A stretch of DNA of 64,000 bases from NCBI GenBank assembly GCA_030849465.1, contig JARVLF010000001.1, positions 186,001 to 250,000 of the forward strand. Reading direction: 5' to 3'. The stretch comes from Moesziomyces globuligerus. Taxonomy: Eukaryota; Basidiomycota; Ustilaginomycetes; Ustilaginales; Ustilaginaceae. Position 1 is the first letter of the stretch; every line of letters begins with the position of its first letter. Below are positions 1-9,427 of this stretch, piece by piece. Below the pieces are notes generated by a model. It did not search any database. It worked only from the letters and a program-made list of their open reading frames with translations, and was not told where the DNA came from. The translations under genes were made by a program, and so were the position numbers.

Positions 1-453
1 CTCTTCCCTGCCTCGTACGTCGAGCTCATCGAGGGCAACGGCGACGAGGAGGAAGTGCCTGCCGCGCCACCTGCACCTCCGGCTCCGCCTGCTCCGCCTG
101 CCCCGCCTGCGGCGCCTGTACAGCAGGAGGACGACGACGACGAGATCCCGCCGCCTCCTCCTCCGCCGCCTGCGCCTCCTGTTGCGGTCGCTCAAGAGGC
201 CGAGGTGCCTGCAGCGCCACCTGCACCTCCTGCGCCCGCTACGCCCGCTGCAGCGCCAGCGAGCGGCGGGCGCGGACTGGTGTGCACGGCCATGTACGAC
301 TTTGAGGCGTCGGAGGACAACGAGCTGAGCTTCGCCGAGGGCGATGCGATCGTGCACGTCGACGACCAGATCAGCGACGACTGGTGGAGCGGCACCAACG
401 AGCGCACGGGTGCCCAGGGTCTCTTCCCGGCCAACTACGTCGAGCGAACCTGA
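1..453 (+). CDS. Abp1/drebrin-like actin-binding protein, C-terminal part (5' truncated by window)
   Basis: The frame is open from base 1 and ends at TGA 451-453, so only the last 150 residues are present. The first residues (LFPASYVELIE) are the closing strand of one SH3 domain. An acidic, proline-rich linker follows, with PPAPPAPP repeats and an octaproline run. A second complete SH3 domain then runs from AMYDFEASEDNELSF to GLFPANYVERT at the C-terminus, with the usual ALYDY-like, DDWW and NYV signatures. Tandem C-terminal SH3 domains around a proline-rich linker, and the strong likeness of the last SH3 to yeast Abp1 (EDNELTF, DDWW, KGLFPSNYV), point to the cortical actin patch protein that recruits endocytic kinases and adaptors. 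The ADF-H N-terminus would lie outside the window, so another multi-SH3 endocytic protein remains possible. Confidence 0.75.
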   Translation, partial: LFPASYVELIEGNGDEEEVPAAPPAPPAPPAPPAPPAAPVQQEDDDDEIPPPPPPPPAPPVAVAQEAEVPAAPPAPPAPATPAAAPASGGRGLVCTAMYDFEASEDNELSFAEGDAIVHVDDQISDDWWSGTNERTGAQGLFPANYVERT

Positions 454-2444
454 CCGAGTAGCGCGTGAGACGACACGTTCAATGCAAGGCGATCACAAGC
501 AATCATCTCTTAAGTGCATTTCTTGCTTCAGGCTTTGCGTGTGTGCGTGGGGTGGTGGAGGGAGGGATCTACCGATGTGGCGATGTGAGAGATCGGGAAG
601 GCGTGTGTGGGGATGGTTGGGGCTATTTGCGTAACTCGGGTGAGGGTAGCGATAGCCGAAGCTGCGCGGGGGGGGGGGGGGGGGAAGATGGAGGATGAGG
701 AATGGAAGCGAAGCGTGTCGGCCGGCAGAAGGAGTGCATGAAGGGTGAAGGGGGTTCCTGAGCTGTGGATGCGTGGAGGGGGGGAGAGGTTGGAGAAGGG
801 ATCTACGGTGCTTTTGTTCAGCTGCACGCGTGCAGCAGCGTTGGGCTTTGACCGAGAGGGAGAGAGAAAACCGCGCAGGATCTGAAACCCATAGAGTATG
901 CCGAGTGGGCCACAGCATGCCATCGCAGCGACCTACAGTCTGGCGTGTGTCTGTGTGTGTGTGCATGAGACGGATCGGCAGAAGAGCGCGGCGGCTCGGT
1001 GCCTGCGCCCAAGAAAAAGGGGCAAGCGCGTATCTGCGTGGGGAAAAAAGCGATCTTGTTTTTGGCAAGCAAAGCACCTCAGAGCACAACAGAGCACACC
1101 AGAGCACACCAGCGCATAGCAGTGCAGGGCAGAGCAGAGAGGCAAAGGCGAGGGGTTTGGGATGCGCACCCCGCGAATCGCTTGCGCTGGTGGCTCGGGC
1201 TGAGCCGCTCGTCGGCGCTGGCGCTGGGCTTTCCCCCTATCGGCTCGCCCTCGCTTGAAAAAAACCTCCCCCTTTTTTTCGATCCGGCCGTCGGGTCGAG
1301 TCGATCCAAACGCCCTCGCGCTGGAGCCACCGATTTTGGCCAAACGGATTTTGGATGATACTTTTTATTTATTCTTATTTTCGACGCGTGCATCCACGCA
1401 GCTGCGAGAGCGCAAACCCACCCAAGGCTAAGTTAAGGGTGAGTGAGCGCCTCGCCGAGTTGGACCGACCGAGGCCCAAAAGAGGCACAGCCAAACCGAC
1501 GCAGTGCCAGGCCAGCCAGCCTCAGCCAGCCTCAGTCTAGCCTGCTTAGGCTCGAGTGTACGGCTGCGCGCGACTTGACACACACGCTGTACTCTCTTTC
1601 TTTGGAGCAAACGCGCGGATCCGCCTCGAGGCGCTTGCTGCCCCTCACTCTTACCCAGCCAGCCAGCCAGCCAGCGAGCGAGCTCAAGGGCAGTGCGCGT
1701 GCTCACCTCACCCGCCACTCCATCTTCTCACCCAAGCGGCCTCCGTGCTCCACACCTTCATCGCCATCACCCTCCTCTACACCAGCACACTCATCGCACA
1801 GCTACACAACACCACCACCACCACCACCACCTCCTAGACGCCGTGTCCTTCATCCTAACTCCGCATCTCTCTCCTACTTCCGCTCGCATTCGTACGGCAC
1901 CAGCCCACTCCACACACAGCCGCTGCCTCGATCCAGACGCCCAGACGCGAATCGTCCGAGCACAAGCGTTGCAACTGGTCGCCTCATCGCTTTCAACGCT
2001 GGGATGCTGTGCCTCAGCTAGCAACCCTCAACCTCAGCTGCCCGCCTTTGGTCGTTTCCATTCGGCTCTCGGCTGTCATCGGCGTGTGTCGTGTGCACCA
2101 CAACCTCGGCTTCACAGCCCAATCATCTCGCTTCGTGCGTGCGACTGGTCAACGTCCAACCCCCGTCGTCCGCGCACAGCTGTCCTAGCAAACTAAGCCT
2201 TGCGCGTCCGACCTCCTCCGCGTAATCAGGATTCACCTCCGTTCCGCCCGGCTTCCATCCGTCGCACTTCGTTTGCACCTCTTCTATGCGCCCTCATCCG
2301 GTCCATCACCACTGCCGCGCCTCCGTCTTTGCGTCTTCTCCATCTCTGATCGACACCCGCCACGTCTAGACGATCCACAGTGCTTCGTATCGATACCAGC
2401 TCCAATCTCTTCTCTCGTTTCACATCGTCAGCCTTGCCGACACG
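454..2444. other. 2-kb intergenic region / long leader of the LIM-RhoGAP gene
   Basis: No supported gene. It contains a 17-G run (668-684), a GT-rich stretch near 940-965, a triple 10-bp repeat at 1081-1110 (AGAGCACACC type), a CCAG microsatellite at about 1655-1675 and a CAC-rich stretch at about 1802-1830. From about 1700 to the RhoGAP start the top strand is pyrimidine-rich (CCTC, TCTC and CATC tracts), typical of a smut promoter and 5' leader. Several short upstream ATGs lie in it (for example at 2003 and 2286). The open frames here encode only low-complexity Ser/Pro/Arg peptides. Confidence 0.6.
668..684 (+). repeat. G17 homopolymer in the 3' flank of the Abp1-like gene
   Basis: An uninterrupted run of 17 G lies about 215 bp after the Abp1-like stop codon. 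It is on the coding strand, so it could be in the 3' UTR and form a G-quadruplex. Confidence 0.9.
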
Positions 2445-5400
2445 ATGGCCGATTCCAGATACACAAACGGCGTCGCAGACGCCGCTTCCAGCTCGGCCAG
2501 CCGTTCATCACAGTCCGCCTCTCATCCACCACACCACTCTGACGACGCAAATCAGCTCCATCACCAAGCAGCACAGATGAACATCGCCGGTGCCCCGACG
2601 GCGTCGGCACTCACGCCAGCAATGTCCCGCTCTCGCTCCCGTGATGATGCTGCGCCAGCCCTCGCTCCTGGCTCGAACGATGTCGAGCAGCCAAACACGC
2701 TTCGCCCGTCTACATCTTTCGCCGACATGGCACCCAGCGAGTCGAGCAGCTCGCGCAGTCGCGCCGACATGGATCGCATCAAGAGCCGCGCCGTCGATCC
2801 AGGCTGGAGCTGGGAGAAGGAGCGCGAGCGTCACGAGGCCAGCGCCGGCTCCCTTCGCTCCAACAGCGTGGAGTCCCGTCCGAGCCTGCCTTCTCGCGGC
2901 TCTTCCCGTCCAGCGCCACGCATCGACACTTCGGCCCCTTCTCAGAATGCCGACGCCGCCGATGCCGCTTGGGCAAACCGTACCGGCATCGCCTCCAATG
3001 TCGCCTCGCCTCAGACCCTCCAAGCGCCTCCCAACCCCATCAGCGCCGGTGCTCTCGATCGAGCGGCGCAGCCCACCTCGGCCACCACATCCACAGCGCC
3101 CGCGCTCGCTTCGGCCTCGCCCGCCTCGACGCAAGATCCGGGCGCCGCTCCGTCCCAGCCGCAGAAGCAGTCCCAGCCGTCGTCGTCAACGGGCACCTCG
3201 TCGCGACGCCGCGATCAGACGTGTCAGGCGTGCGGCAAGGTCATGACCGGCCAGTTTGTCCGCGCACTCGGCAGCGTCTACCACCTCGACTGCTTCCGCT
3301 GCAATGACTGCAACAAGGTCGTCGCCGCCAAGTTCTTCCCGGCCACCGACGACATGGTCGACTCGTCCGGGACCGGCCGTCTCTTCCCGCTCTGCGAGAC
3401 AGACTACTTCCGACGCCTCGATCTCATCTGCGCAAAGTGCAGCGGCGCGCTTCGCGGCAGCTACATCACCGCGCTCGGCAGGAAGTTCCACGTCGAGCAC
3501 TTCACCTGCTCGGTCTGCCCCACCGTCTTCGGTCCGCAGGACAGCTACTACGAACACGACGGCAACGTCTTTTGCCACTTTCACTACTCGACACGCTTCG
3601 CCATCAAGTGCACGGGCTGCAAGACCGCCATCCTCAAGCAGTTTGTCGAGATCAACCGCAACAATACCGACGAGCACTGGCATCCAGAGTGCTACATGAT
3701 CCACAAGTTCTGGAACATCAAACTCTGCCCCACCGGCTCCACGCCCAAGGACGGCGCCGCGGCGCTCGCGGCGGCAGGTGCCGACGATGCAGTCGAGGGT
3801 CAAGACGGGCACGGCGAGGCGGTCGAGTCGTCGCCGGGGCAGTCGGCGCCGTCGCGTTCCGAGCCTTCACCCGACGCACCCGAGATCGAGGCCGCAGAGA
3901 CGCCCTCGAGCCTCAAACAGAAGCAGAAGCAGATGGACGAACGCGTCTACCGCATCTGGACCGTGCTCTCGGCCTTCGAGGAGAGCTCCGCCGCCTGCAT
4001 CTCCGAGATGCTCCGCCACGTCAGCAGCGGCCGCTACCTTGGTGGCGTGCGCATGGCCGAAAAGTTCATCCTGCACGTCGAGATCCTCTTCTCCGCCATC
4101 GACGACATCGAAGCCAACTTCCGCAACGAGGAGGTCAAGGGCATCTCGCATATCCGCGAGGCGCGCATGCTGTGCAAGAAGATCGTCAACTTCTTCTCGC
4201 TCCTCTCGCACACGCAGGAGACAGGCGCGCGCCGCATGGGCATCACCCAGGAGCTCCTCTCGCTCGTCACCGGCCTCGCCCACTACCTCAAGATCCTCAT
4301 CCGCATCGCGCTCACCGGCGCGCTCAGGCTCGATCGCGACTACGGCAACGAAGAGGCGCTCCACTGGTTCCTCAGCCAGCTCGCCTTCTCGGCCAAGCTC
4401 GGCAGCATCACCGCCGACGACAAGCAGGGCACCCTGCCGCCCAACACCAACACGGTCGGTCCGGATGGAAGGTGGTACGGCTACCGCTCGCTGCCCCGCT
4501 CCACCAGCTCGGGGTCCAGCGACAATGGCGAGGCGGCGACGGATCTGTGCGTCGCCTGCGGCTCGACCGTCGAGGAGGAATGCCTGCGCATGGGCGTCAA
4601 CCTGCGATGGCACTCGAACTGCCTCAAGTGCAACACGTGCCAGCGACCCGCGCTGCGAGAAGGCCCTTCGACGCGCAAGCAGCCCGACCCGACGCCGGGT
4701 GCACCGGACGCCTTGCCCGCTTCGCAGTTCGGTCTCGAGTCCAAGCGGCGCCCGGCCGAGGCGAGCTCGACCGGCCAAAACGGCACGCGCGCCGTGTCCA
4801 CCTCGGCCTCGTGGTCGCACGGCTGCTTCTGCCCGAACTGTGCAGGTGGTCTGAGCCTGCGCACGGGATTCGAATCGGTCACACGGCTCGAGCAGTATGC
4901 GTTCCTGCTGCGCGTGGCGCTCAACCGCCTGTTTGCGCTGCTGCGCAAGCGCGGCGTGGTGCCGCCGTCGCCGCCCGTCTCGGCCTCGCGCGTCGTGGGC
5001 GAGGCCGATGCGTCCGCTTCGACTACTTCCGCACCCGCGGATGTCGACGGCGAGATGTCGATGCACGAGGCGTACCGCGACTCGCAGGACATCAAGCGCA
5101 TGAAGTCGGTCAACCTCAACCGCAAGCTGTCCACCAAGGCTAAGGTGCCGCGCATCTCGACGGTGGTCGGCAGTCCGTCGGGGAGGCAGACGCAGACGTC
5201 GGACGTGCAGCGACCCTCGCCGTCCGATATGGGCCTGCACACCGACAGCCGCCACTCGCCGCGCCAGGCCAGCCCGTCGTCCTCGCCGAGAGAGTCGGGC
5301 TCGCCCTTCCAGCGCGACGGCGGATCGTCGCGCGAGCCTTCGCCTTCGAGCCGAACACGCAGGCCGCAGCAGCCGCCGCAACAGCAGCACAGTCCGTATC

Positions 5401-7343
5401 CGCAGCAGCAGGCGTCGCAGCAGGTCTTCCAGCCGATGCAGCAGCATCTGCCCTTCGCGCTGCCCGGTGGGCCCGGGATGGCGCACCAGCAGCCGCAGCC
5501 GCAGCCGCCACTCGGCGTCGGCGGTGCAGCGAGGGCGGGCTCGCCGTCCAACTTGGAGCCGGGCTCGATCGTGCCCATCCGACCGGCGTTTGCGCGCCAC
5601 AACACGGACGTCAAGATCCGCGAGGACGGGCCGATGCGCCAGCCATCGGGCGACGAGCTGCAGCGCGATACGCGCAGCGAGGACGGCATCACGCTCGCCG
5701 ACATCCCGCACATCCTCGAGGCCGAGCAGGCGCGCGAGCAGCACCGGCCGCTGCCGAGCGAGGGCACGCGCTGCATCTCGGAGCTCTCGGCGCTCGAGCT
5801 GTTCATCGTAAAGCACATGGCGGTGATGTATCTGCAGCAGTCGGCGCTGCGCGACCACGTGAACCTGGACGATCTGATCGAGTTTATCGAGACGCGCAAG
5901 AACACGTTCTGGGGCAAGATCTTCAAGGGCGGCAAGGAGAAGAAGGAGATCAAGAAGAAGGGCGTGTTTGGCATCCCGCTCGAGATCCTCGTGGAGCGCA
6001 ACGGTGCGGATTCGACGCTGGGTGCGAGCGCGGCGCATCTGCGCGTGCCGTCGTTCATCGACGATGTGATCTCGGCGATGAAGCAGATGGATCTGTCGGT
6101 CGAAGGCATCTTCCGCAAGAACGGCAACATCCGTCGACTCAAGGAGCTGTCCGAGGCGCTGGACCGGGACAGCTCGTCGGTGAATCTGCTGGACGACAAT
6201 CCGGTGCAGCTGGCGGCGCTGCTCAAGAAGTTCCTGCGCGAGCTGCCGGATCCGCTGATGACGTTCAAGCTGCACAAGCTGTTTGTCATGTCGCAGAAGC
6301 TCGAGTCCGAGGCGGAGCGGCGGCGCATCCTGCACATGGTGACCATCCTGCTGCCCAAGGGCCACCGCGATACGCTCGAGGTGCTCTTCGCCTTCCTCAA
6401 GTGGGTCGCCTCGTTCTCGCACATCGACGAGGAGACCGGCAGCAAGATGGACCTGCCCAACCTGGCGACGGTGATCTGCCCCAACATCCTGTACAGCAAG
6501 GGCAGCGATCCGACCAAGGACGAGACGTTCCTGGCGAACCGCGCCGTGTCGTATCTGCTCGAGCACCAGGACGAGATGTGGAAGGTGCCCGAGGAGCTCG
6601 AGGCGGTGCTGCAGGACAAGGATCTGATGAATGCGTCGGCCGACCTGACGTCGCGCGACATTCTCAAGAAGTGCGAGAAGTACGCGCGCATGCGTCAGAT
6701 GCGCGGGCCTGGCGGCGTGGGCATGGGCCGCAACGGGAGCGGCGGCGTCGCGTACGGAGCGGGCCCGCTGCACTCGGGCGAGCTGCAGAACCGACACCGG
6801 CCGGACGTGCATCCGCCGACGACGATGCGGCAGGTGCAGCAGCGCGAGCATCTGCATCACCAGCAACAGCAGCAGCAGCAGCAGGGCGCACAGCATCGTC
6901 AGTACTCGAGCAGCAATGGCGCGAGCACGCCGGTGGGGACCGAGTTTTCGCGCAGTCCGGACAGTGGCGGGCCGTGGTCGGCGGGAGCAGTGCCCCCGCA
7001 GAACCACCACTTTGGCCACAGCCCGACGGATCGGCTTCCGGCGCCGCTAGGTCACGCCACGCCGCAGAAGCAGCACTATGCCAACGGCGCGCCGGCGTAC
7101 GATTCGGCCGCAGCCGCGTATCTCGGTGGAGGACAGGCGGGTGGCCAGTCGAGGCTGGGCGCGCATCCGGTGCACATGATGGCGCGCAACGCCGGATCCG
7201 CCCCCGGCTCCGGGTATGCGACGCCGTCGCAGCCGCAGCAGCCGCAGGCGCAGCTCTACCAGCAGCCTCCGCACTCGCAGGACTACGCGTACGAGCGCAT
7301 TTACCGAAACGGCAACCCGGCTCTCGAACAAAAGTCGACTTAG
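2445..7343 (+). CDS. LIM-domain Rho GTPase-activating protein (Rga1/Rga2-like)
   Basis: The product is 1632 residues. The N-terminus is Ser/Ala-rich and disordered. LIM zinc-binding modules start at C260 (CQACGKVMTGQFV) and continue through about residue 425 as three consecutive Cys/His clusters. A further LIM-like cluster lies at about 702-802 (CVACGST..., CFCPNC). A basic, Pro/Gln-rich linker precedes a RhoGAP domain at about 1170-1370, which contains GIFRKNGNIRR with R1224 as the expected arginine finger. The tail is Gln-rich. In fungi, LIM plus RhoGAP proteins of the Rga type stimulate GTP hydrolysis by Cdc42/Rho at sites of polar growth and septation. The ATG at 2445 is the first in a frame preceded by a pyrimidine-rich leader, and no intron is needed. 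The GTPase specificity cannot be read from the sequence. Confidence 0.93.
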   Translation: MADSRYTNGVADAASSSASRSSQSASHPPHHSDDANQLHHQAAQMNIAGAPTASALTPAMSRSRSRDDAAPALAPGSNDVEQPNTLRPSTSFADMAPSESSSSRSRADMDRIKSRAVDPGWSWEKERERHEASAGSLRSNSVESRPSLPSRGSSRPAPRIDTSAPSQNADAADAAWANRTGIASNVASPQTLQAPPNPISAGALDRAAQPTSATTSTAPALASASPASTQDPGAAPSQPQKQSQPSSSTGTSSRRRDQTCQACGKVMTGQFVRALGSVYHLDCFRCNDCNKVVAAKFFPATDDMVDSSGTGRLFPLCETDYFRRLDLICAKCSGALRGSYITALGRKFHVEHFTCSVCPTVFGPQDSYYEHDGNVFCHFHYSTRFAIKCTGCKTAILKQFVEINRNNTDEHWHPECYMIHKFWNIKLCPTGSTPKDGAAALAAAGADDAVEGQDGHGEAVESSPGQSAPSRSEPSPDAPEIEAAETPSSLKQKQKQMDERVYRIWTVLSAFEESSAACISEMLRHVSSGRYLGGVRMAEKFILHVEILFSAIDDIEANFRNEEVKGISHIREARMLCKKIVNFFSLLSHTQETGARRMGITQELLSLVTGLAHYLKILIRIALTGALRLDRDYGNEEALHWFLSQLAFSAKLGSITADDKQGTLPPNTNTVGPDGRWYGYRSLPRSTSSGSSDNGEAATDLCVACGSTVEEECLRMGVNLRWHSNCLKCNTCQRPALREGPSTRKQPDPTPGAPDALPASQFGLESKRRPAEASSTGQNGTRAVSTSASWSHGCFCPNCAGGLSLRTGFESVTRLEQYAFLLRVALNRLFALLRKRGVVPPSPPVSASRVVGEADASASTTSAPADVDGEMSMHEAYRDSQDIKRMKSVNLNRKLSTKAKVPRISTVVGSPSGRQTQTSDVQRPSPSDMGLHTDSRHSPRQASPSSSPRESGSPFQRDGGSSREPSPSSRTRRPQQPPQQQHSPYPQQQASQQVFQPMQQHLPFALPGGPGMAHQQPQPQPPLGVGGAARAGSPSNLEPGSIVPIRPAFARHNTDVKIREDGPMRQPSGDELQRDTRSEDGITLADIPHILEAEQAREQHRPLPSEGTRCISELSALELFIVKHMAVMYLQQSALRDHVNLDDLIEFIETRKNTFWGKIFKGGKEKKEIKKKGVFGIPLEILVERNGADSTLGASAAHLRVPSFIDDVISAMKQMDLSVEGIFRKNGNIRRLKELSEALDRDSSSVNLLDDNPVQLAALLKKFLRELPDPLMTFKLHKLFVMSQKLESEAERRRILHMVTILLPKGHRDTLEVLFAFLKWVASFSHIDEETGSKMDLPNLATVICPNILYSKGSDPTKDETFLANRAVSYLLEHQDEMWKVPEELEAVLQDKDLMNASADLTSRDILKKCEKYARMRQMRGPGGVGMGRNGSGGVAYGAGPLHSGELQNRHRPDVHPPTTMRQVQQREHLHHQQQQQQQQGAQHRQYSSSNGASTPVGTEFSRSPDSGGPWSAGAVPPQNHHFGHSPTDRLPAPLGHATPQKQHYANGAPAYDSAAAAYLGGGQAGGQSRLGAHPVHMMARNAGSAPGSGYATPSQPQQPQAQLYQQPPHSQDYAYERIYRNGNPALEQKST

Positions 7344-7775
7344 ACGTCATGCCATCGTGCAGCCGGAATCTTTTAGCTTGCAGAAAATCGGGGCTCGGCT
7401 GTGACGTTGACGTGTGCAAAGGAGGTTTGTGCGGGGATGCGGCGAGGGGGCGGAAATTTGGCGTGGGTTGAGGGCGCGGCTAGCGGATCTTTTAGGCGGA
7501 TGCGCGTGGCCCCTGTTGCAGATTGGGCGTGAGGGGGTGAGGGGGGCTGGTAACCGGTGGTGGGGCACGCATTCATGTGTCTCGCTTCATGTGTCGGTAT
7601 GGCTCGAACCACCGCATGTGCATGACGGATGTGTCGCAGAGGGGCAATCGAGGGTTCGAGGGTGTTGAGAGGATGTTGAGCGAAGGGGATATAAGTGGAA
7701 TCGGTGAGGGGGAGAGGGAGGTGCGACTATACCACCACCATCCAGAGCCGGTCAAGTGCTGGTGTTCCAGCGCGG
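7344..7775. other. Intergenic region, RhoGAP 3' flank and promoter of the four-TM gene
   Basis: No coding signal. A TATA-like element (GATATAAG, about 7688-7695) lies roughly 85 bp upstream of the ATG at 7776. The rest is G-rich top strand without recognisable elements. Confidence 0.5.
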
Positions 7776-8747
7776 ATGTCGGCAGAACAGCCTCGCGCGA
7801 TCGTCGAGGGCCAAGTGAGCACGACGAACGCACCGGTCCAGGAGGTGCAGCAAGAGGTGCATCGGGCCAGTACATCGGGTCGGCCAGAAGGTGTGGTGGG
7901 AATCAAGGTGCCGTATGGACCTGGATTCTACGTGCCTCCGCCAGGATACGGTGTGTCGACGCTCCGCTCCGCAAACGCGCCACGGAATGATCTCGAACGA
8001 GCAGACGACGACGGCAGGGAGGATGAGAGGATGCGGCGAATACACTTGACGGGCTCTGCCCGGGCTCGTCGGCGTCGTCCTCAGCGGGCAGAGCGCGCAG
8101 AGCGGGTAGAGTGGGCAGCGTCGATGGTGGGGAGATGTGGCTCTTGGACGCTGCTGGCTTTGGTGCTCGCAGCGATGCAGTCGGGACTGCTGGCATGGTT
8201 CGGCGACAAAAGCAAAGCGGCTACGACTATAGGCGTTGCTGCGCTTGGGCTCCAGCTCTACGTCGGGACGATCTCGACGCTTGCCTCGGCTTTGCATGCA
8301 CGCCATCGCACCATCCGAGCCAGACCTTTCAGCGACGCAGCTGACTATCGTCTCGACGCCGTTCTCAACAGCATCGCCGCGAGCGGCGCAGGACTGGTGT
8401 GCATCGGCGCCGTGCTGGAGTTGGTGGCCCTCGTCGTGTTTGCAGTGCACACCGAGACGACGTTGCTCTACGCCCTGCTCGGCTCGCTGGCTGCAGGACT
8501 GAGCTCGACACTGCTCGCCACCGTCTACGCGCTGCTCTCCAACAACCGCACAGCCAATTCGCCACGAGAGCGAACGCGCCCAGCTTCGGAGGCTTCGTCG
8601 CATGCAGATGCGCCCAAGCCCGACTACGGCTTGGACTCGGACAGCGACAGCGGCACGCTCATGCACGTCGACCGGACAGGCAGGCGCAACGATTGGACGC
8701 AGGACGCTCTCGAACGCCTCTTTGCCGGCCATCCGCACTCGCCGTAA
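7776..8747 (+). CDS. Uncharacterised four-transmembrane protein
   Basis: The product is 323 residues, starting at MSAEQPR. This is the first ATG in the frame; the open frame extends upstream only through non-ATG codons. The N-terminal 120 residues are hydrophilic with a GFYVPPPGYG motif and a basic RARRRRPQRAERAER stretch. Four hydrophobic segments follow at about residues 124-142, 150-172, 199-224 and 229-254, giving an even-numbered membrane topology with both ends on one side. The C-terminal tail is acidic (DSDSDSG) and polar. The architecture resembles small fungal tetraspan membrane proteins, but no family motif is recognised, so no function is assigned. Coding status rests on a 970-nt open frame, an upstream TATA-like element and a sensible membrane pattern. 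Confidence 0.75.
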   Translation: MSAEQPRAIVEGQVSTTNAPVQEVQQEVHRASTSGRPEGVVGIKVPYGPGFYVPPPGYGVSTLRSANAPRNDLERADDDGREDERMRRIHLTGSARARRRRPQRAERAERVEWAASMVGRCGSWTLLALVLAAMQSGLLAWFGDKSKAATTIGVAALGLQLYVGTISTLASALHARHRTIRARPFSDAADYRLDAVLNSIAASGAGLVCIGAVLELVALVVFAVHTETTLLYALLGSLAAGLSSTLLATVYALLSNNRTANSPRERTRPASEASSHADAPKPDYGLDSDSDSGTLMHVDRTGRRNDWTQDALERLFAGHPHSP

Positions 8748-8895
8748 CAGCGAGTTGGAGTCTCGCACCGTCGATGCGTCTCGTCTTCATCCACGACTGA
8801 GCCTTTTTTTTGTCAGCGACGATGCGAATCTGATGGACAGTGCACGCCCGCCCAATGCAATCCACACATATTGCGTGCGAGCGCCAGCGCCGTCT

Positions 8896-8940
8896 GTGCG
8901 GAACGCCCGAGTGCGGAACATCCGAGTGCGGAACGTCCGA
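8896..8940 (+). repeat. 15-bp tandem repeat, three copies
   Basis: Three adjacent copies of GTGCGGAACGYCCGA differ by one or two bases each. They lie about 150 bp after the four-TM gene stop. Confidence 0.85.
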
Positions 8941-9359
8941 GCCAAAGCTTAGTTGGGCGCAACCGTGGCGAAAAGTGTTGCGGCCCAGAAGCGCGGCAGC
9001 TCATCTCGCACATGGATGAGGGGAATGACAGCTCCGCCTCGAGACGCGTTCATACAGCACAGCGATGAGTTGCTCCGTGGCTAAGCGACTCAGGCGACGC
9101 CCCGCCGTTTTGTCATCACGCGACGCACACTTCCCAAGTGACGCCCTTCGCTGCGCAGCCGGGATGGCGCCAACGCTCTTCATCGGCTTGTCCGTTGCAC
9201 AGCGGAACAACTGAGCTTAGCCACATTCTCCGAGAGGCTCCGCACGGAACAGCCGTGGTGCCCATCCGCCTCAATCGACTACGCCCGCACGCGTCTTCCG
9301 CTTGACCCGCCTGGACAAAGGCGATAGCGGGAAAGCTGCGGCCAGCGCAACGTGTGGTC

Positions 9360-9367
9360 TATAAGTA
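9360..9367 (+). promoter_or_regulatory. Probable TATA box of the gene at 9428
   Basis: TATAAGTA lies 61-68 bp upstream of the start codon, a plausible core-promoter distance for a short leader. No other TATA match lies nearby. Confidence 0.5.
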
Positions 9368-9427
9368 GCGGCCCTCCTTGACGTCTGTTCCGAGCCATCT
9401 CCTCGTCATATCCAGCTCCTTGTCACA

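Larger units (their letters stand above)
8748..9427. other. Intergenic region with a 15-bp triple repeat and a TATA box
   Basis: No gene is seen. It holds three tandem copies of a 15-bp unit at 8896-8940 and a TATAAGTA element at 9360-9367, 60-70 bp before the ATG at 9428. Confidence 0.6.

Noticed and set aside
1443..2021. 192-codon frame in the RhoGAP leader
   Set aside because: Encodes Ser/Pro/Arg low complexity from microsatellites and CT tracts; no conserved segment.
3867..7019. 1050-codon open frame on the minus strand within the RhoGAP gene
   Set aside because: Antisense shadow of the LIM-RhoGAP coding sequence; the Arg/Leu-rich product has no motif.
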